The notes: a model not told the origin generated them from the letters alone. A stretch of 64,000 nt of DNA from Ursus arctos (GCF_023065955.2 NC_079873.1:10244566-10308565); one strand, 5' to 3'. Shown: positions 52,226-63,015, counted from the first letter of the stretch. A program made the numbers and translations.

Positions 52226-52415
52226 TGGGGCGCCTGGGTGGCTCAGTCAGTGAAGCGTCCGCCTTCAGCTCAGGTCATGATCCCGGGGTCCTGGGATCGA
52301 GTCCCGCATCAGGCTCCTTGCTGAGCAGGGAGTCTGCTTCTCCTTCTCCCTGTGCCCCTCCCCCCTGCTTTTGTGCGCGCACGTGCTCTAATAAATAAAT
52401 AAATAAATGTAAAAA
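52226..52415 (+). mobile_element. CanSINE nested in the L1M
   Basis: GGGGCGCCTGGGTGGCTCAG, TCAGCTCAGGTCATGATCCC and GGATCGAGTCCCGCATCAGG are followed by a CT-rich body and AATAAATAAATAAATAAATG. AAAATGTTC occurs at 52216-52224 and 52420-52428, both being L1 sequence duplicated on insertion. Confidence 0.95.
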
Positions 52416-52675
52416 ATAGAAAATGTTCGGGAAAGGCAAACAGTAGATAGAAAGCTGACTCGTGGTTCCCCAGGGAACCTGGGACTGGGGATGGGAACAG
52501 GGACGAATAAACACAAGGCATCTTACTGGGTGACGGAAATGTTCTAAAATGGGACGGTGGTGCTGGTGCTGTACAAGTTGGCAAATATACTAAAAGTCAT
52601 TTAATTGACTTTAAAACCGGTGAACTTTCTGGTATGTAAGTTATACATCAACACAATGGTTTAAAAAAAAAATAG
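52416..52675 (+). repeat. L1M LINE 3' end, right of the nested SINE
   Basis: GGCAAACAGTAGATAGAAAG, CTGACTCGTGGTTCCCCAGG, TGACGGAAATGTTCTAAAAT and TATGTAAGTTATACATCAAC lead to an A run, the normal L1M 3' UTR order (AGATTAGTGGTTGCC, GGAAATGTTCT, AATTATACCTCAA). Confidence 0.85.
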
Positions 52676-52679
52676 ACGT

Positions 52680-53556
52680 CAGAGAAATCATCAGGAAGCA
52701 GGTACAGTCATTTGGGTCAGAGATGGGGATGGCCTAGGCCAGGGAGGAATGAAATTAGAGAAAGGGGAACTCATTCAAGAGAAGCTAAGAAGACAGAACT
52801 GTTGGGATTGCCACAAAGTCTTTCCTTACCCACGTTAGTGGGTCGTGTGAACTCTCATGGCACCAACACTCGGTCCCATTCATTTTGACATAATCACACC
52901 CTGCCTTCCATTATCGGTCGATCGCGTCGTGCGTACTGTCTTTGCCTGGAGGCCGGATGTGCCCGCGCGAGCACCGTAAACACGCACGAACACACGAATG
53001 GTGGAACAATGGAACATAATCAGCCCCAGGCTGAATATCATTGATTATTCTGGATTATATTAACAGTCATCGTAATGTGAAGACAATAAAACTAGCAATT
53101 ACCTTCACAGAGGAGCTTGCTAAAGTTGTCACCACAACAATAGAGTCAAAATCAATTTATCAGAGAATAACCACCGTAATTGAGAACAAAAAAGGGAAAA
53201 GAAAACAGAATCAGGGAGTCGGCCCAAAGCAACATTGGCAATATATGTATCTTGAGGGAAATTTAAAATAACAGGAATACGTTGAAGGACTGTTTGTGTT
53301 GCCGAGAGTCTGTCCCTTTACTAATGCGAGTCTTAAGCCCATGGAGAACAGGAGAGAGAACAGGGTCCAGCGGAGAAGAGTCTGGATCTCGGGTGAACCA
53401 CTCATGTGAGCGTGGATGATGGATATACGCCTCACCTCCGTAACAGCCGGCTTCCTCGAAACAAATGAGAACACTGAAAACCTCTCTCACGAAGTCCGTG
53501 GAAGACATCAGTGAAATTATGTGCAGCCGTTAGGACAGGCAATGAATACAAGTATT
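52680..53556. other. Unique sequence
   Basis: 52910-53000 has several CpGs (CGATCGCGTCGTGCG). 53035-53270 is AT-rich. Nothing is recognised. Confidence 0.4.
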
Positions 53557-53569
53557 ACCGCTTTTCTTG

Positions 53570-53990
53570 TGGGGGTGACATCCAGCGGCCATCCGGGGTG
53601 ACGGACCTTCCTGGAACCATGGCCCAGTTTGTCCGGAGAAGGCCCCGGCGCTGGCGACCACTGCTGCGACTTACTCGGAGCCTCGAGTGGCCACGTTTTA
53701 GTCCTATGCCAAGGTGGAGCCGGTGCCTCTGACTCGGAGCTTGCAAAAAAAATAGTCAGGAGGCCTCAAACTGGTAGCTTCCAACAGCTCACAGTGACGG
53801 AAGCCCCGCTGAACGGTTTGGCGGCCCCTGAGGGGTGGTGTTGGGTCGGCGAGATCAGAGGCAGCCGTGCCCTCCCTGGCTAGGAGGTCTGAAGACTGAT
53901 CTTTGACATCGGTTTATATTTGGTTTCTAATTTGGGTGTTCTTGGGGCATGTGTGATTAGTATAGATAAGGTATCGCCCCAAAAAGTCTG
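53570..53990 (+). pseudogene. ATP5MG: Processed pseudogene of ATP synthase subunit g
   Basis: This is a retroposed mRNA copy of the small membrane subunit g of mitochondrial ATP synthase. The start codon at 53619 begins MAQFVR. After a short deletion the next frame reads EKAPALATTAATYSEPRVATF, then SYAKVE. A third frame gives KKIV and QTGSFQQLTVTEAPLNGL, followed by VGEI. All align in order with subunit g (about 103 residues). The Trp codon after VATF has become a stop (53699-53701), there are at least two frameshifts, and several codons are missing before KKIV. The final stop corresponds to TGA at 53890-53892. About 49 bases of 5' leader and the 3' UTR (GACATCGGTTTATATTTGG, GGCATGTGTGATTAG) are included. 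ACCGCTTTTCTTG (53557-53569) and ACTGCTTTTCTTG (53991-54003) are the target duplication, with an AAAAAG tail remnant. There are no introns. It is not functional. Confidence 0.88.
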
Positions 53991-54149
53991 ACTGCTTTTC
54001 TTGCAATTATTCTTTAAAACATGAGCAGTGATCCATTTTACAAATGAATTAAAGCTTTGTCGTACTCACTTCTTGGACAAACTTAAAGGTTTACTTGAGG
54101 AGAGTTCTACCTGGTAATTAATTTCTGTCCCATGTCGCTGAAGTACAGC

Positions 54150-54390
54150 GAACAGAATAGAGACTTTGAGTCTGAGCCAGGTTCTCGTTTCAGCTCTGCC
54201 ACTTACTGGCTGCACGACTTTGGGCAGTAACTTAAACCCTCTCAGCCTCGATCTCCTCACCTGTAAAGTGAGGATGATGATAGCCCCGTAAGGTCGATGG
54301 GAGGTTAAACAGATCTAGGACACCCGGGGCACCTCACACGCTGCCTGCGACAGAGCAGGTCCCGAAGGACCAGTAGCTACCGTCACTATT
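54150..54390 (-). repeat. MIR SINE, reverse orientation
   Basis: TTTCAGCTCTGCCACTTACT, GGCTGCACGACTTTGGGCAG, CCTCACCTGTAAAGTGAGGA and TGATGATAGCCCCGTAAGG match a reversed MIR core closely, continuing to GGGAGGTTAAACAGATC and ACACGCTGCCTGCGACAGAG. Confidence 0.85.
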
Positions 54391-54707
54391 AGTCACATAA
54401 AATCACCGTCATTAAAACACAGGCTTTGCTTATGGCTCTACACCACAGTCTGGCTAACCACCAGATGTCTCAAAAAATAATGCACTTTGTTCTAGAAGGA
54501 GGAGTGGAGTCTTCTCAGACATGCAACTGACATGGAGGGCAAATTATCCCATCCCAGACTTCAGTTCCCCCAGAGAAGCACAGTTTCCGCCATTTTTGAT
54601 GGCATGAAGCTTCAAAGACAGGGTGCCACTGCCAGGGGTGGACTACTCCTTGTCTTAGAGGCATGCGTAGTTTTAGAAAAGAGATCACTTGTTACTTCGC
54701 TTCTTCA
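54391..54707. other. Unique sequence
   Basis: No feature is recognised. Confidence 0.35.
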
Positions 54708-54719
54708 AATTTCTTGTGG

Positions 54720-54939
54720 GGTGCCTGGGTGGCTCAGTCGGTGAAGCATCTGCCTTCGCTTCAGGTCATGATCCCGGGGTCCTGGGATGGAGCCCCACGT
54801 TGGGCTCCCTGCTCAGCGGAGAGCCTGTTTCTCTCTCTCTCTCTCTGCCTGCCGCTCCCCCTGCTTGTGCTTGTTCTCTCCTCCTCTCTCTCCCTCTCTG
54901 TCAAATAAATAAATAAAAACCTTTAAAATACTTAAAACT
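54720..54939 (+). mobile_element. CanSINE with 12-base duplication
   Basis: It reads GGTGCCTGGGTGGCTCAGTC, CTTCGCTTCAGGTCATGATC, GTCCTGGGATGGAGCCCCAC, a TC microsatellite in the body (about 54830-54848) and AAATAAATAAATAAAAACC. AATTTCTTGTGG lies at 54708-54719 and 54940-54951. Confidence 0.95.
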
Positions 54940-54951
54940 AATTTCTTGTGG

Positions 54952-55440
54952 CAAGTGTCAGGAACTGACTAATGCATCTTTGTAGAGACGAACTCCTCTC
55001 TCCCTTCCTCCCTAACCCTAAGCAGCCACATACCCAACACAGCACGTACCAAACTCCATGGAGATGTGTTCGAAGTTTACCAAAAACTGCCTCTTTGAAA
55101 AATGATTGCCATTGGCTTTACCTATTACAAACGAACAACCAAGTCAAATAAAGACCCATCCTGATGTCTTTAGGGCAACAACTTCCATCAAGAGATGGAA
55201 ACCACTTTTTAAAAGTTATTGTGAACCTAATCTATGATACGTTCAATGAGAGTAAGAGAATTCCCTTTATCCAGCCTCTGTATTTTGGTCTACAGAAAGA
55301 ATATCTAGTTTTTTGGACAGATAACCAAGCACATTGAAAATTCCTCTGTGTACTATATTCATTAATAAAATACAGAAAGACGAGCAGCACTCTAAATATT
55401 TCACATGTGGGCCTAAAGAGAACAGAAAGATGGTTCTTAG
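54952..55440. other. Unique sequence
   Basis: Nothing is recognised. Confidence 0.35.
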
Positions 55441-55990
55441 GGACTTTAGTTTGAGTTCCTCCAGAGACTGAGCCTGAAACAGAGCTTGCCTGCAAGTTGC
55501 TCATTTGGGAGTTGATCCCAGGAAATGTGGGTAGGGGAAATCAGAGAAGGGAAGAGAAGGTAGGTAATAAAGATTCGTTAACAAGCAAGTTATCGCTACG
55601 GGTGACTGGATCTTAGTCCCACCCCAGAACTCTGAGAGACGGTAGAGAAGATCTGCTTCAGAGTTCTCCCACCATGCGGCAGGGGAGCTGGGGTATTTAT
55701 ACACCAACTCCCACCACCAATCACTAGTTGGGGGCTACTCCTGGAGGGCGTTCATATTCTTGACACTGCTGACCTGCCAACAGAGGAGCAAGGCAGAATC
55801 TGATGGCCAAAACCCTCGGGCAAAGAAATGCGGGCACTGGCACTTGGAAGTCAGACCATTGTTCACTGAGGTGGTAAGGGAAGGGGAGGGGCACGACCCC
55901 ACGGCATCTGCTGTAGATACGTTACTTAGACTGGTAAAAAGAAATCCCACAACAACATACACCAAGATAAGGGGTAGAATGCCAATCCCT
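55441..55990. repeat. Possible old LTR-like dispersed repeat
   Basis: TTTGGGAGTTGATCCCAGGA, AATAAAGATTCGTTAACAAG, CACCATGCGGCAGGGGAGCT and GGTATTTATACACCAACTCC have the feel of a reversed LTR that I have seen in other mammals, but I cannot name it or fix its ends. Confidence 0.3.
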
Positions 55991-56159
55991 GCTCAAAAGT
56001 GAGCTATGCTGTGGAAAAGGACTCTGATATGAATCCACAGAGTAGTGATCAGATTTTTTACCTGGCCATCTAGTGCTTTTCGCCTAAATACAGTATTTTC
56101 TTATTTGCTTTTTATCAAGTATATTATGATCTAAGCCATAACTAAACACCACCATGGGT

Positions 56160-56338
56160 GCAGGGTCATCAAACCTGTTCTGTCGAGGGCCAGAGAGTAC
56201 ATATTCTAGGCTTTGTCGGCCATATGGTCTCCGTCCCACCTACACAGCCACAGACAATATGGAAGAGGACGGGCCTGGCTGTGTGCCAAAATGTTATTTA
56301 CAACAACAAGTGGCTAGCTTGCAGGTCATAGTTTTTGT
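56160..56338 (-). repeat. hAT-type non-autonomous transposon, copy 4
   Basis: GCAGGGTCATCAAACCTGTT, GAGGGCCAGAGAGTACATAT, TTCTAGGCTTTGTCGGCCAT, ATGGTCTCCGTCCCACCTAC and AAAATGTTATTTACAACAAC match the family described at 616-929, in the opposite orientation. Confidence 0.75.
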
Positions 56339-56377
56339 AAGGAAAGGGAAAAGCAAGCTCAAAGATTATAAATTTTT

Positions 56378-56559
56378 GGGGGGCGCCTAGGTGGCTCAGT
56401 GGGTTAAGTGTCCGACTCTTGCTTTCAGCTCAGGTCATGATCTCAGGGTTGTGAGATCGAGCCCCGCATCGGGCTCCATGCTGGGCATGGAGCCTGCTTA
56501 AGATTCTCTCTCCCTCTCCCCTTTCGTCCCCCCCGCCACTCTCTAAAAAAACAAAACAC
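56378..56559 (+). mobile_element. CanSINE with 7-base duplication
   Basis: GGGGGGCGCCTAGGTGGCTC, TTTCAGCTCAGGTCATGATC and GTGAGATCGAGCCCCGCATC, then a CT-rich body ending CTCTCTAAAAAAACAAAACA. AATTTTT flanks it on both sides (56371-56377, 56560-56566). Confidence 0.92.
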
Positions 56560-56639
56560 AATTTTTCTTATTTTTGCTTATAATAGCATGACTTTGATAT
56601 ACCTCATCTGATACTGCTCTTCTCAGCCCTTTTCATTTT

Positions 56640-56990
56640 AAATTAATTTTTAAAAATTTAATAGGTAATACAAGGACATGATTAGAAAATCAAAACAATA
56701 TAAGGACCTGTCCTTTGAAAATTCTCACTTCTCTGGCTTCTATTCTGTTTTACTTGCCCCCCCCAAAGGTCACCACTTTTAATAGTTAAAGTACCCTTCC
56801 CACCTCTCCTATGCAAAAAAAAAAACAAAAAACAAAAAAAACCCCAAAACCCTACTGCATTTACCATTCTGCTTATTTTATTTAATAGACACAGGAAATC
56901 TTTCTATATGGCAATGCACAACTTCTTCACCCATTTTTTTCTTCCAGCTGCATAGGAATCGCTAGCATGAATGTACGCTCTGTTGCTGCC
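56640..56990 (-). repeat. L1ME-type LINE fragment, reverse orientation
   Basis: AATTTAATAGGTAATACAAG, GACATGATTAGAAAATCAAA, AGGTCACCACTTTTAATAGT, TACCATTCTGCTTATTTTAT and TCTTCCAGCTGCATAGGAAT are the reversed 3' region of an old L1. An A-rich interruption (56817-56841) is secondary. Confidence 0.6.
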
Positions 56991-57929
56991 CGTGGACACT
57001 GAGCTGGCCCCCACGGGCAGACACGGCTTTCTCGTCTCTGGAGACTGACAGCCTGGCTGCAACGAGGGCTGTTCACGTCCACGTGGCCACCGGCAGCACA
57101 CAAGAGTATCCGTTCACCTTACTTTCGTTGCAAAAAAGCAGAAAGAACCCTACCTGAAACAGTCACTTAGGTATCTGGGTGTGGAGAGATAGGCTAGACG
57201 GGCCGCCGGACTCCGCACACAGCTGTGCTCACGGCTAAGATCTATGACATCAACACAGACAGACCTCGAGGGAAAGACACACGTGCAGCCTGCAGGAACC
57301 CACGTGCGGCTGCCACGTGCGGCTGCCCCGTGCTCCCTCCCTCCCTCCCAAGAAGGGTCACTCAGAGCGCACTGTGCTCTTGGCGACAGAAACACAACCC
57401 GTAGGAGAGGTTTCTGCCCTGGGAAGCCATGCAAAAGGCTCTGGCTGGTCACGTAGGCGCCCTCTGCCTCCACAGATCCACGGCCCAGCCTCCAGGAAGG
57501 AAAGCAGGTGTTCCGAACCAACCACACCGTTGGGACAGTCGAGGGCGGCCCCTCCTCCTCCCGCCACCGGCCTTATCAGCAAGGGAAAGTTCCAGATCCA
57601 TGTAGAGAGCAGGCCTCGTTAGGGAGGGCAGCCTCAGGCCTGCCCCGATGAGCGCCTGCAGCGTCTCACAGGACGGGATTCGGTCGGCTAAGCTAAGGAG
57701 ACGACACAGCCCGGGCCGGAAGCGGCACTACTAGTTACTGCAAGCTGCTGCTTCGGGGGGAAAATGACCCCGTTCTTTCATTCCGTAGAACTACAAAGAG
57801 CCAAAGAGGCGTTGAGGGCTGGGGCTTCGTAGATTTCCCTGCAAGAAAGGCTGTACTAGGCTCAGGGAGAAAGCCGACTATCCAACAGATGGCTTGCAGT
57901 TTACAACTGAGATTTAAATATCACGTTCC
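56991..57929. other. Unique sequence, GC-richer, with a short tandem
   Basis: CCACGTGCGGCTG is repeated in tandem at 57300-57326, followed by CTCCCTCCCTCCCTCCC. No exon is recognised; the 125-codon minus-strand frame is without domains. Confidence 0.4.
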
Positions 57930-58050
57930 GGGGCGCCTGGCTGGCTCAGTCAGGGGAGCGTGCGCTTCTCGATCCCGGGGTTACAAGTTCAAGTCCCTAT
58001 GTTGGGTGGAGAGATCATTTCTTAAAGTCTTTAAAACTTTATTTAAATAA
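57930..58050 (+). mobile_element. Short, old-type CanSINE
   Basis: GGGGCGCCTGGCTGGCTCAG is followed by GATCCCGGGGTTACAAGTTC, CCTATGTTGGGTGGAGAG and TTAAAACTTTATTTAAATAA. The CT-rich body is missing, as in the short CanSINE type that ends GTTGGGTGTAGAG. Confidence 0.8.
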
Positions 58051-58219
58051 ACAAAGAACTATCCAAATTCCCCAAAGGGAGACTTCTCTCTCTAGCACGC
58101 GTTTTCTAAGGATTCTGCGAAAGTGCGCATTTTCTCATGCAATCTACCTGTGTACCTTTAAAATAAACCAGAACACTGGATTCCTCGGAGCTTAATTGTA
58201 GGAAGGCTTGTGAGAGGGT

Positions 58220-58690
58220 CCCACCGTCAAGTTACTTTTTAACTGAAATATACAGAAACACGTAAACAAGTGCACACCACGCTTCATTTTCACAAAATGG
58301 ATATACCCGTGTAATCAGATCCCAGATTTTTAAAAAATATGCCTCAAGCACCCAGGACCCCTTCTCCTTGTGCCCCACCTCCCCCACACTAGCCATTACT
58401 CTGACTTTTAACACCACTGTTACGCTTACTCAGTTTTGACTTTTACATAAACAGATCACGTGGCATATTCTCTTTTGTGCCTGGTTTCTTTCGGTCAACA
58501 GCTTGCTTGTGAGACTCGCCTACGTTGCTGTGTGTGGCAGTGGTTGATTTACTGTCGCCGCTGCACAGAAATCCGCTGTACGACTACACCGCAGTTTATT
58601 CGGTCTACTGTTGAAGTAAACTTGGCCTGCTGCCACTTTGGGGCTATTACGAAGAGTTTGCACGTTCATTTTCGAAATGCAAGTAAAAAT
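58220..58690 (-). repeat. L1M5/L1ME-type LINE fragment, reverse orientation
   Basis: TATACAGAAACACGTAAACA, GATATACCCGTGTAATCAGA, GTGGCATATTCTCTTTTGTG, CTGGTTTCTTTCGGTCAACA and CTTTGGGGCTATTACGAAGA are reversed L1 ORF2 landmarks. It is heavily mutated and non-coding. Confidence 0.75.
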
Positions 58691-59647
58691 TTTTTTAATT
58701 GACGAACAACAGACACAGACCCGAGAACACAAATCCGAAGCCCACGAGGGGATGAATTTTACACACACGGGCACACCCCTGTGGAACCAAACCCAAGAGC
58801 AAGACACAAAATGCTTCGTCACCCCAGAAGGCTTCCGGAAACTGCCTCAATTTTCTATCACCTCAACGAGAAAAGCGACGGCCCATCTTTAAACCCACAG
58901 CACATCCTCCGTTGAGGTAGCACGGTGAATCTGGTCAAGCCACGAGGTCTACTCCAGGCCCTGCCATCCGCTTGGGACCTCGCAAAGGTCGCGCTCGGCC
59001 CATGTCATCACCTGGGTATGAGGAAGTGGGGCTGGCTGGGTCCCAGGGCCCCCTGAGGGTGCCCGAGTGCACACGTCGAAACCACGGCCTTTCCTGCCAG
59101 TCCTTCGTTCCCAAACCCAAATTCTTTCTGCTATTTCACCCTGGAGTTGGCTCAGTGAAGACGAGGAGCAGTTAACCACCGTTTCCCACTTACGAACTCT
59201 CGAGTTTCTCATGTGTCATTATTAAATCATTCCTCAGCCTTCTTTTCCTCCAGTTGAATAATTGCACGTCGTTTATGCTTCCCACATTGGCTCTGGTCCA
59301 AGTCTTTGTGGCTCACCCCAGAACATTCTCTAATTCTCTACATGCCTGTAGAAACTGAGGAGTCCCAACAGGATACAGTATTTTCTAAAGCTGACCGAAG
59401 GTGGCTGAGGAGAGAGAAGCCCAGGCGATGAGCGCCGCCTCCAGAGCCTTCCTGCTCAGAGTGGAAGCGGCCGGCAGTGGCACCTGCGTCCCCTGACCTC
59501 CGGGGACAACTGCAGATGCTCACGCTCCTCCCTAGAGCCCCCGAATCCGAGTCCGCATTCACACAAGACACCCAGGGGACCCTACATACACTGAACCGGG
59601 GAAAGCAAAGATGTACATTTAACAGTAAGCCCTGAGAAGAGATGGTT
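58691..59647. other. Unique sequence
   Basis: No gene or repeat is recognised. Open frames of up to 122 codons lack domains. Confidence 0.4.
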
Positions 59648-60140
59648 TCAACCGCTGCTGTTAACAAATGACCACAGACTAAATAATGGCTTAAAATGAT
59701 ACACATGGACTCTCTGACCGTTCTGGGGGTTCAAAATCCAGAATCATTTTTATGGGCTAAGGTCAAGGTGTCAGAAGGGCTGCTTCCTTCTGGAGGCTCT
59801 AGGAGGGAATTTCTGGGCCTTTCTCGGCTTCCGGCAAGCCACCTGTATTCTGTGGGTTGTGGCCCCTTCCTCCACCTCCCGAGCCAGGCGCATTCTGTCC
59901 CAGCCCTGTGGGCTTCCATCCCTGCACACGTCCTTTGGACTCTTGTGCCTCCTCTTACAAGGGCCACTGTGATTACGCCAGGTTCACCTGGAGAAGCTCC
60001 CCATCTCAAGCTCCTCTCTTTGGTCGGCCAAGTCTCTTCGGCCATGTAAGGTAACACACTGCCAGGCTCCAGGGATGATGGCCTGGACACGGGTGGGGGG
60101 TGGGGGCAGACAAGGGACGACACTATTCAGTCAAACACAG
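59648..60140 (-). repeat. MLT1-type MaLR LTR, reverse orientation
   Basis: The plus strand reads CGCTGCTGTTAACAAATGAC, AATAATGGCTTAAAATGATA, GGTCAAGGTGTCAGAAGGGC, TCCTTCTGGAGGCTCTAGGA and TGTGGCCCCTTCCTCCACCT. It continues CCACTGTGATTACGCC, CCCCATCTCAAGCTC and GCCATGTAAGGTAACACACT. This is a full reversed MLT1 LTR with a diffuse right end. Confidence 0.82.
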
Positions 60141-61263
60141 ATAAGGAGGACCAGAAATAGGAGGCCATAAGGCAATAATGATTAGCCAACACCACTTATC
60201 AATCAGCGCTTCTACGGGCAGAAGAATCTGATGCTAAGAAATCCAACAAAGTATAGGCAATTTCTATACGGCGTAACACCTGGCGCTGTAATGGGCAGCA
60301 ATAAGGGACCCGTGGTTTTAAGCCCACAGAGTCTGAGCTCTCCTCCCTTCTTAGAATCCTAGCATCTCAGACTGGGGAGAAATCTTGACATCGAAGGGCT
60401 TCAATCTGCAGATCACACAAAGGAACGGAGGTGCCCTCCGACAGAAACAAGGATGTGAGCCCATGTTTCACACAACCCAGTGCTGCTGCTCTTTAATATT
60501 TAAGGCAGCTTGGGTTTGTTTTATTGAACATAATGTAATTGATCTTTTGATAGCTGCATGTTATCAAAAAACTGGGATTACATTCACTCGTTATTTTAGC
60601 GAGCATAGCAGCAGGTGCTAGGATACACCAGGAAACAAAATTCCCGGCTCGTCTGGAGTTCACCCTATTAGGTAAACAAACAAGCCAGCGAGATTGGCAT
60701 CGCAAGCATGCAGTATGAGCCACGCAGTGATCAGGCCTGGTTCGTGATCTCATTCACACCACCGCCGGGGCTGCCTGCCCAGACTGCCGGCAGGCACAGA
60801 GAACGGAGGACCCAGGTCGGCACCGCAGGCGCTGATAATTCGGGTGCTGCATAGATCTCAGAGAAGTGGCTGAGGCAAGAGGGAGCCCCGTTTATGGAAG
60901 GTCTGAAGACACCCCATTTTGCCCAAGACGCGCTAACTCCATCCGCACTTGTGGGAAGACACGCTGCTGTTTCAGTTCTTGTGGAAACGACCCAACATGA
61001 TCCCGCTTCTCTTTCAGCATTAAACATCTTTGCCTCTTTGCCTTCCGTAAGAGGACTGTTCTTTTTCTTTTGGCTCTCTTGACACCTCCCGAGGCACCCC
61101 TAGATCATTGTGTTTGCTCCCCTCTCGCAAGCTCATACCTATTTCCAATTACTATCTGTGGGTTGCTGGTAAACGGCTAACACCTGGCTCTCCATGGGGT
61201 GGGGGGCCCCAGACCTACAGCGTTCGTCCTTTTCGATGTCGTAAATGCTCTCATCATGGCCAA
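60141..61263. other. Unique sequence with a possible MIR trace
   Basis: 60150-60260 and 60480-60620 are AT-rich with ATAATGATTAGCC, ATGTAATTGATC and similar cores. 60340-60470 (CTAGCATCTCAGACTGGGGA) faintly resembles a MIR. Nothing is firm. Confidence 0.35.
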
Positions 61264-61437
61264 TTTTTTTTAAAAGATTTTATTTATTTATTTGAGAAAG
61301 AGAGAAAGCAGAATGTTGGGGGGCAGGCAGAGGGAGAAGCAGGCTCTCTGCTGAGCAAGGAGCCCGACGCTGGGCTCAATCCCAGGACCCCGGGATCATG
61401 ACCTAAGCCGAAGGCAGATGCTTCACCCAGGCGCCCC
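61264..61437 (-). mobile_element. CanSINE
   Basis: The plus strand shows AAAAGATTTTATTTATTTAT, GGGAGAAGCAGGCTCTCTGC, GACGCTGGGCTCAATCCCAG and CCGGGATCATGACCTAAGCC, ending CACCCAGGCGCCCC. A few bases of the head (GGTTAAGC region) are deleted. Confidence 0.94.
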
Positions 61438-62117
61438 TACCGCCGCCAAACTTTAGCTACTGATGTGATGTCCCCAAAGTCGGGGTTGGAAAGAGACACT
61501 CACTCATCAGCAGGGAAGAACCAGTACGTAGCACGCCAGCAGACCCGTGCACAGTCAGGAGCCCTCTGCAACCGTACCTGCGACGATGACAAGCCTCAGG
61601 GTCCCCCCTCCATCGGAGTCTTCCCAACAGGCTCCGGGTGGCCGGTGTCAAGTCTACACTGTGACCCCTATGCTGCTGCACTCATGATTTCCAGGCTAAT
61701 CCAGCCAGCCCTTCCCACGTCTTCTCTGTCAGGGCCCTTCCCTGGCTACTCCTACCCCCACTGAATTCTCTCCCTTCTTTTTCATCCATCCACTATCAGC
61801 TGCACCACACACCTGGTCTTCTATTTGCTCCTGGGATTACTGGACGGCTTAACGTATGTGAACGGTCTGCAACGTCCCGACAACTTCTGGAAGAATGAAG
61901 AAGAGACTAGCAGCGTAGGTCCCTTTGCCATCATCCTTTGGATCTTTCACAGCGGACAGGCATACAGGGAGCGCTCAGCAGCGTCTGCTTAATTTCTCCT
62001 TGGAAGTAATCTACATAGTCCCAAGAACTGGATCTGTATAAAAACCCTGTTCTAAAATACAAAAAACCCTAGAATCCTACAGCCTTACAATTTGCAGCAA
62101 GGGTGCTTTTTTAGCTT
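61438..62117. other. Unique sequence
   Basis: Nothing is recognised. Confidence 0.35.
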
Positions 62118-62150
62118 TGAGTATAATTTATACACATTAAACTCTGCCTA
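62118..62150 (-). repeat. L1M fragment left of a nested SINE
   Basis: TGAGTATAATTTATACACAT fits the reversed L1M run (GAAATATAATTCACATACC) that continues beyond the SINE. Confidence 0.45.
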
Positions 62151-62338
62151 TTAAGATTTTATTTATTTTGAGAAAGAGAGAGGCAGACAAAGCAGGAGCA
62201 CAGGGAGGGGCAGAGGGAGAGGGAGAAGCAGACTCCCTGCCGAGCAGGGAGCCCGATGTGGGACTCGATCCCAGGACCCCAGGATCATGATCTGAGCCAA
62301 AGACAGATGCCTAACTGACTGAGCTCCCCAGGCGCCCT
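62151..62338 (-). mobile_element. CanSINE nested in an L1M
   Basis: The plus strand reads TTAAGATTTTATTTATTTTG, AGCAGACTCCCTGCCGAGCA, GATGTGGGACTCGATCCCAG and CAGGATCATGATCTGAGCC, ending CCCCAGGCGCCC. TAAACTCTGCCTATTAA and TAAACTTCTATTTTTAA are probable diverged duplications. Confidence 0.94.
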
Positions 62339-62800
62339 AAACTTCTATTTTTAAGTGTACAGTGTGATGAAATTATCAACTATATGCAATTGTGTGACCA
62401 CCGCAATCGAGACCCAGAACAGTTCCCCTACTTGGCAACGCATCTTAGTAACTTTCTGCAGTTGATCTCCTGCTCGGACCACGGCAACCACTTACCTATC
62501 TTCTGTTGCTAGAGCCTGGCTTTTCCAGACTATCACAGAAATGAAATGATACAGTATATTTGCATTTACCCTTTTCCTCTTGGCATAACGTTTCCAATTC
62601 TTCCATGTTCTTGTGTGTATCCCTAGGTCTTCCTTTCCACTGCTGAGTAGTATTCCACAGCATGGAGAGACCCTAGTTTTTAAAATCTGTTTTCAAATCA
62701 GTTGAAAGACGTTAGAGCTGTTTCCAGTTTGGGGCTCACTGTGAATAATGCTGCTGTGAACATTTGCTTGTAAGTCTTTGTGTACACGGATTTTATTTTT
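62339..62800 (-). repeat. L1M LINE fragment right of the nested SINE
   Basis: AAGTGTACAGTGTGATGAAA, TTGTGTGACCACCGCAATCG, CTGCTGAGTAGTATTCCACA, GTTTCCAGTTTGGGGCTCAC and TGAATAATGCTGCTGTGAAC are reversed L1 ORF2/3' landmarks. Confidence 0.85.
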
Positions 62801-62814
62801 ATTGCTAATCTTTT

Positions 62815-63015
62815 TTTACATCTTTATTGAGTTTTTCTATGTATCAGACACAGTTATGAATGTATTATACCTACCATCTCCTTTAATGTTAATATCAACC
62901 CCCAGCGATGGGTACTTTAAGTTCACCGTTAAAAAAAAAAAAAAGTAAAGTTGCCCATGTTTACACAGCTAGGAAGTGGAGGAGTCAGGTTGGAACCCCA
63001 CTACCCCAGGTGGTT
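62815..63015 (+). repeat. MIR-like SINE
   Basis: TTTATTGAGTTTTTCTATGT, ATCTCCTTTAATGTTAATAT, AGTTGCCCATGTTTACACAG and CTAGGAAGTGGAGGAGTCAG follow the MIR order. An A run (about 62932-62945) sits where the GATGAGGAAAC core should be. Confidence 0.7.
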
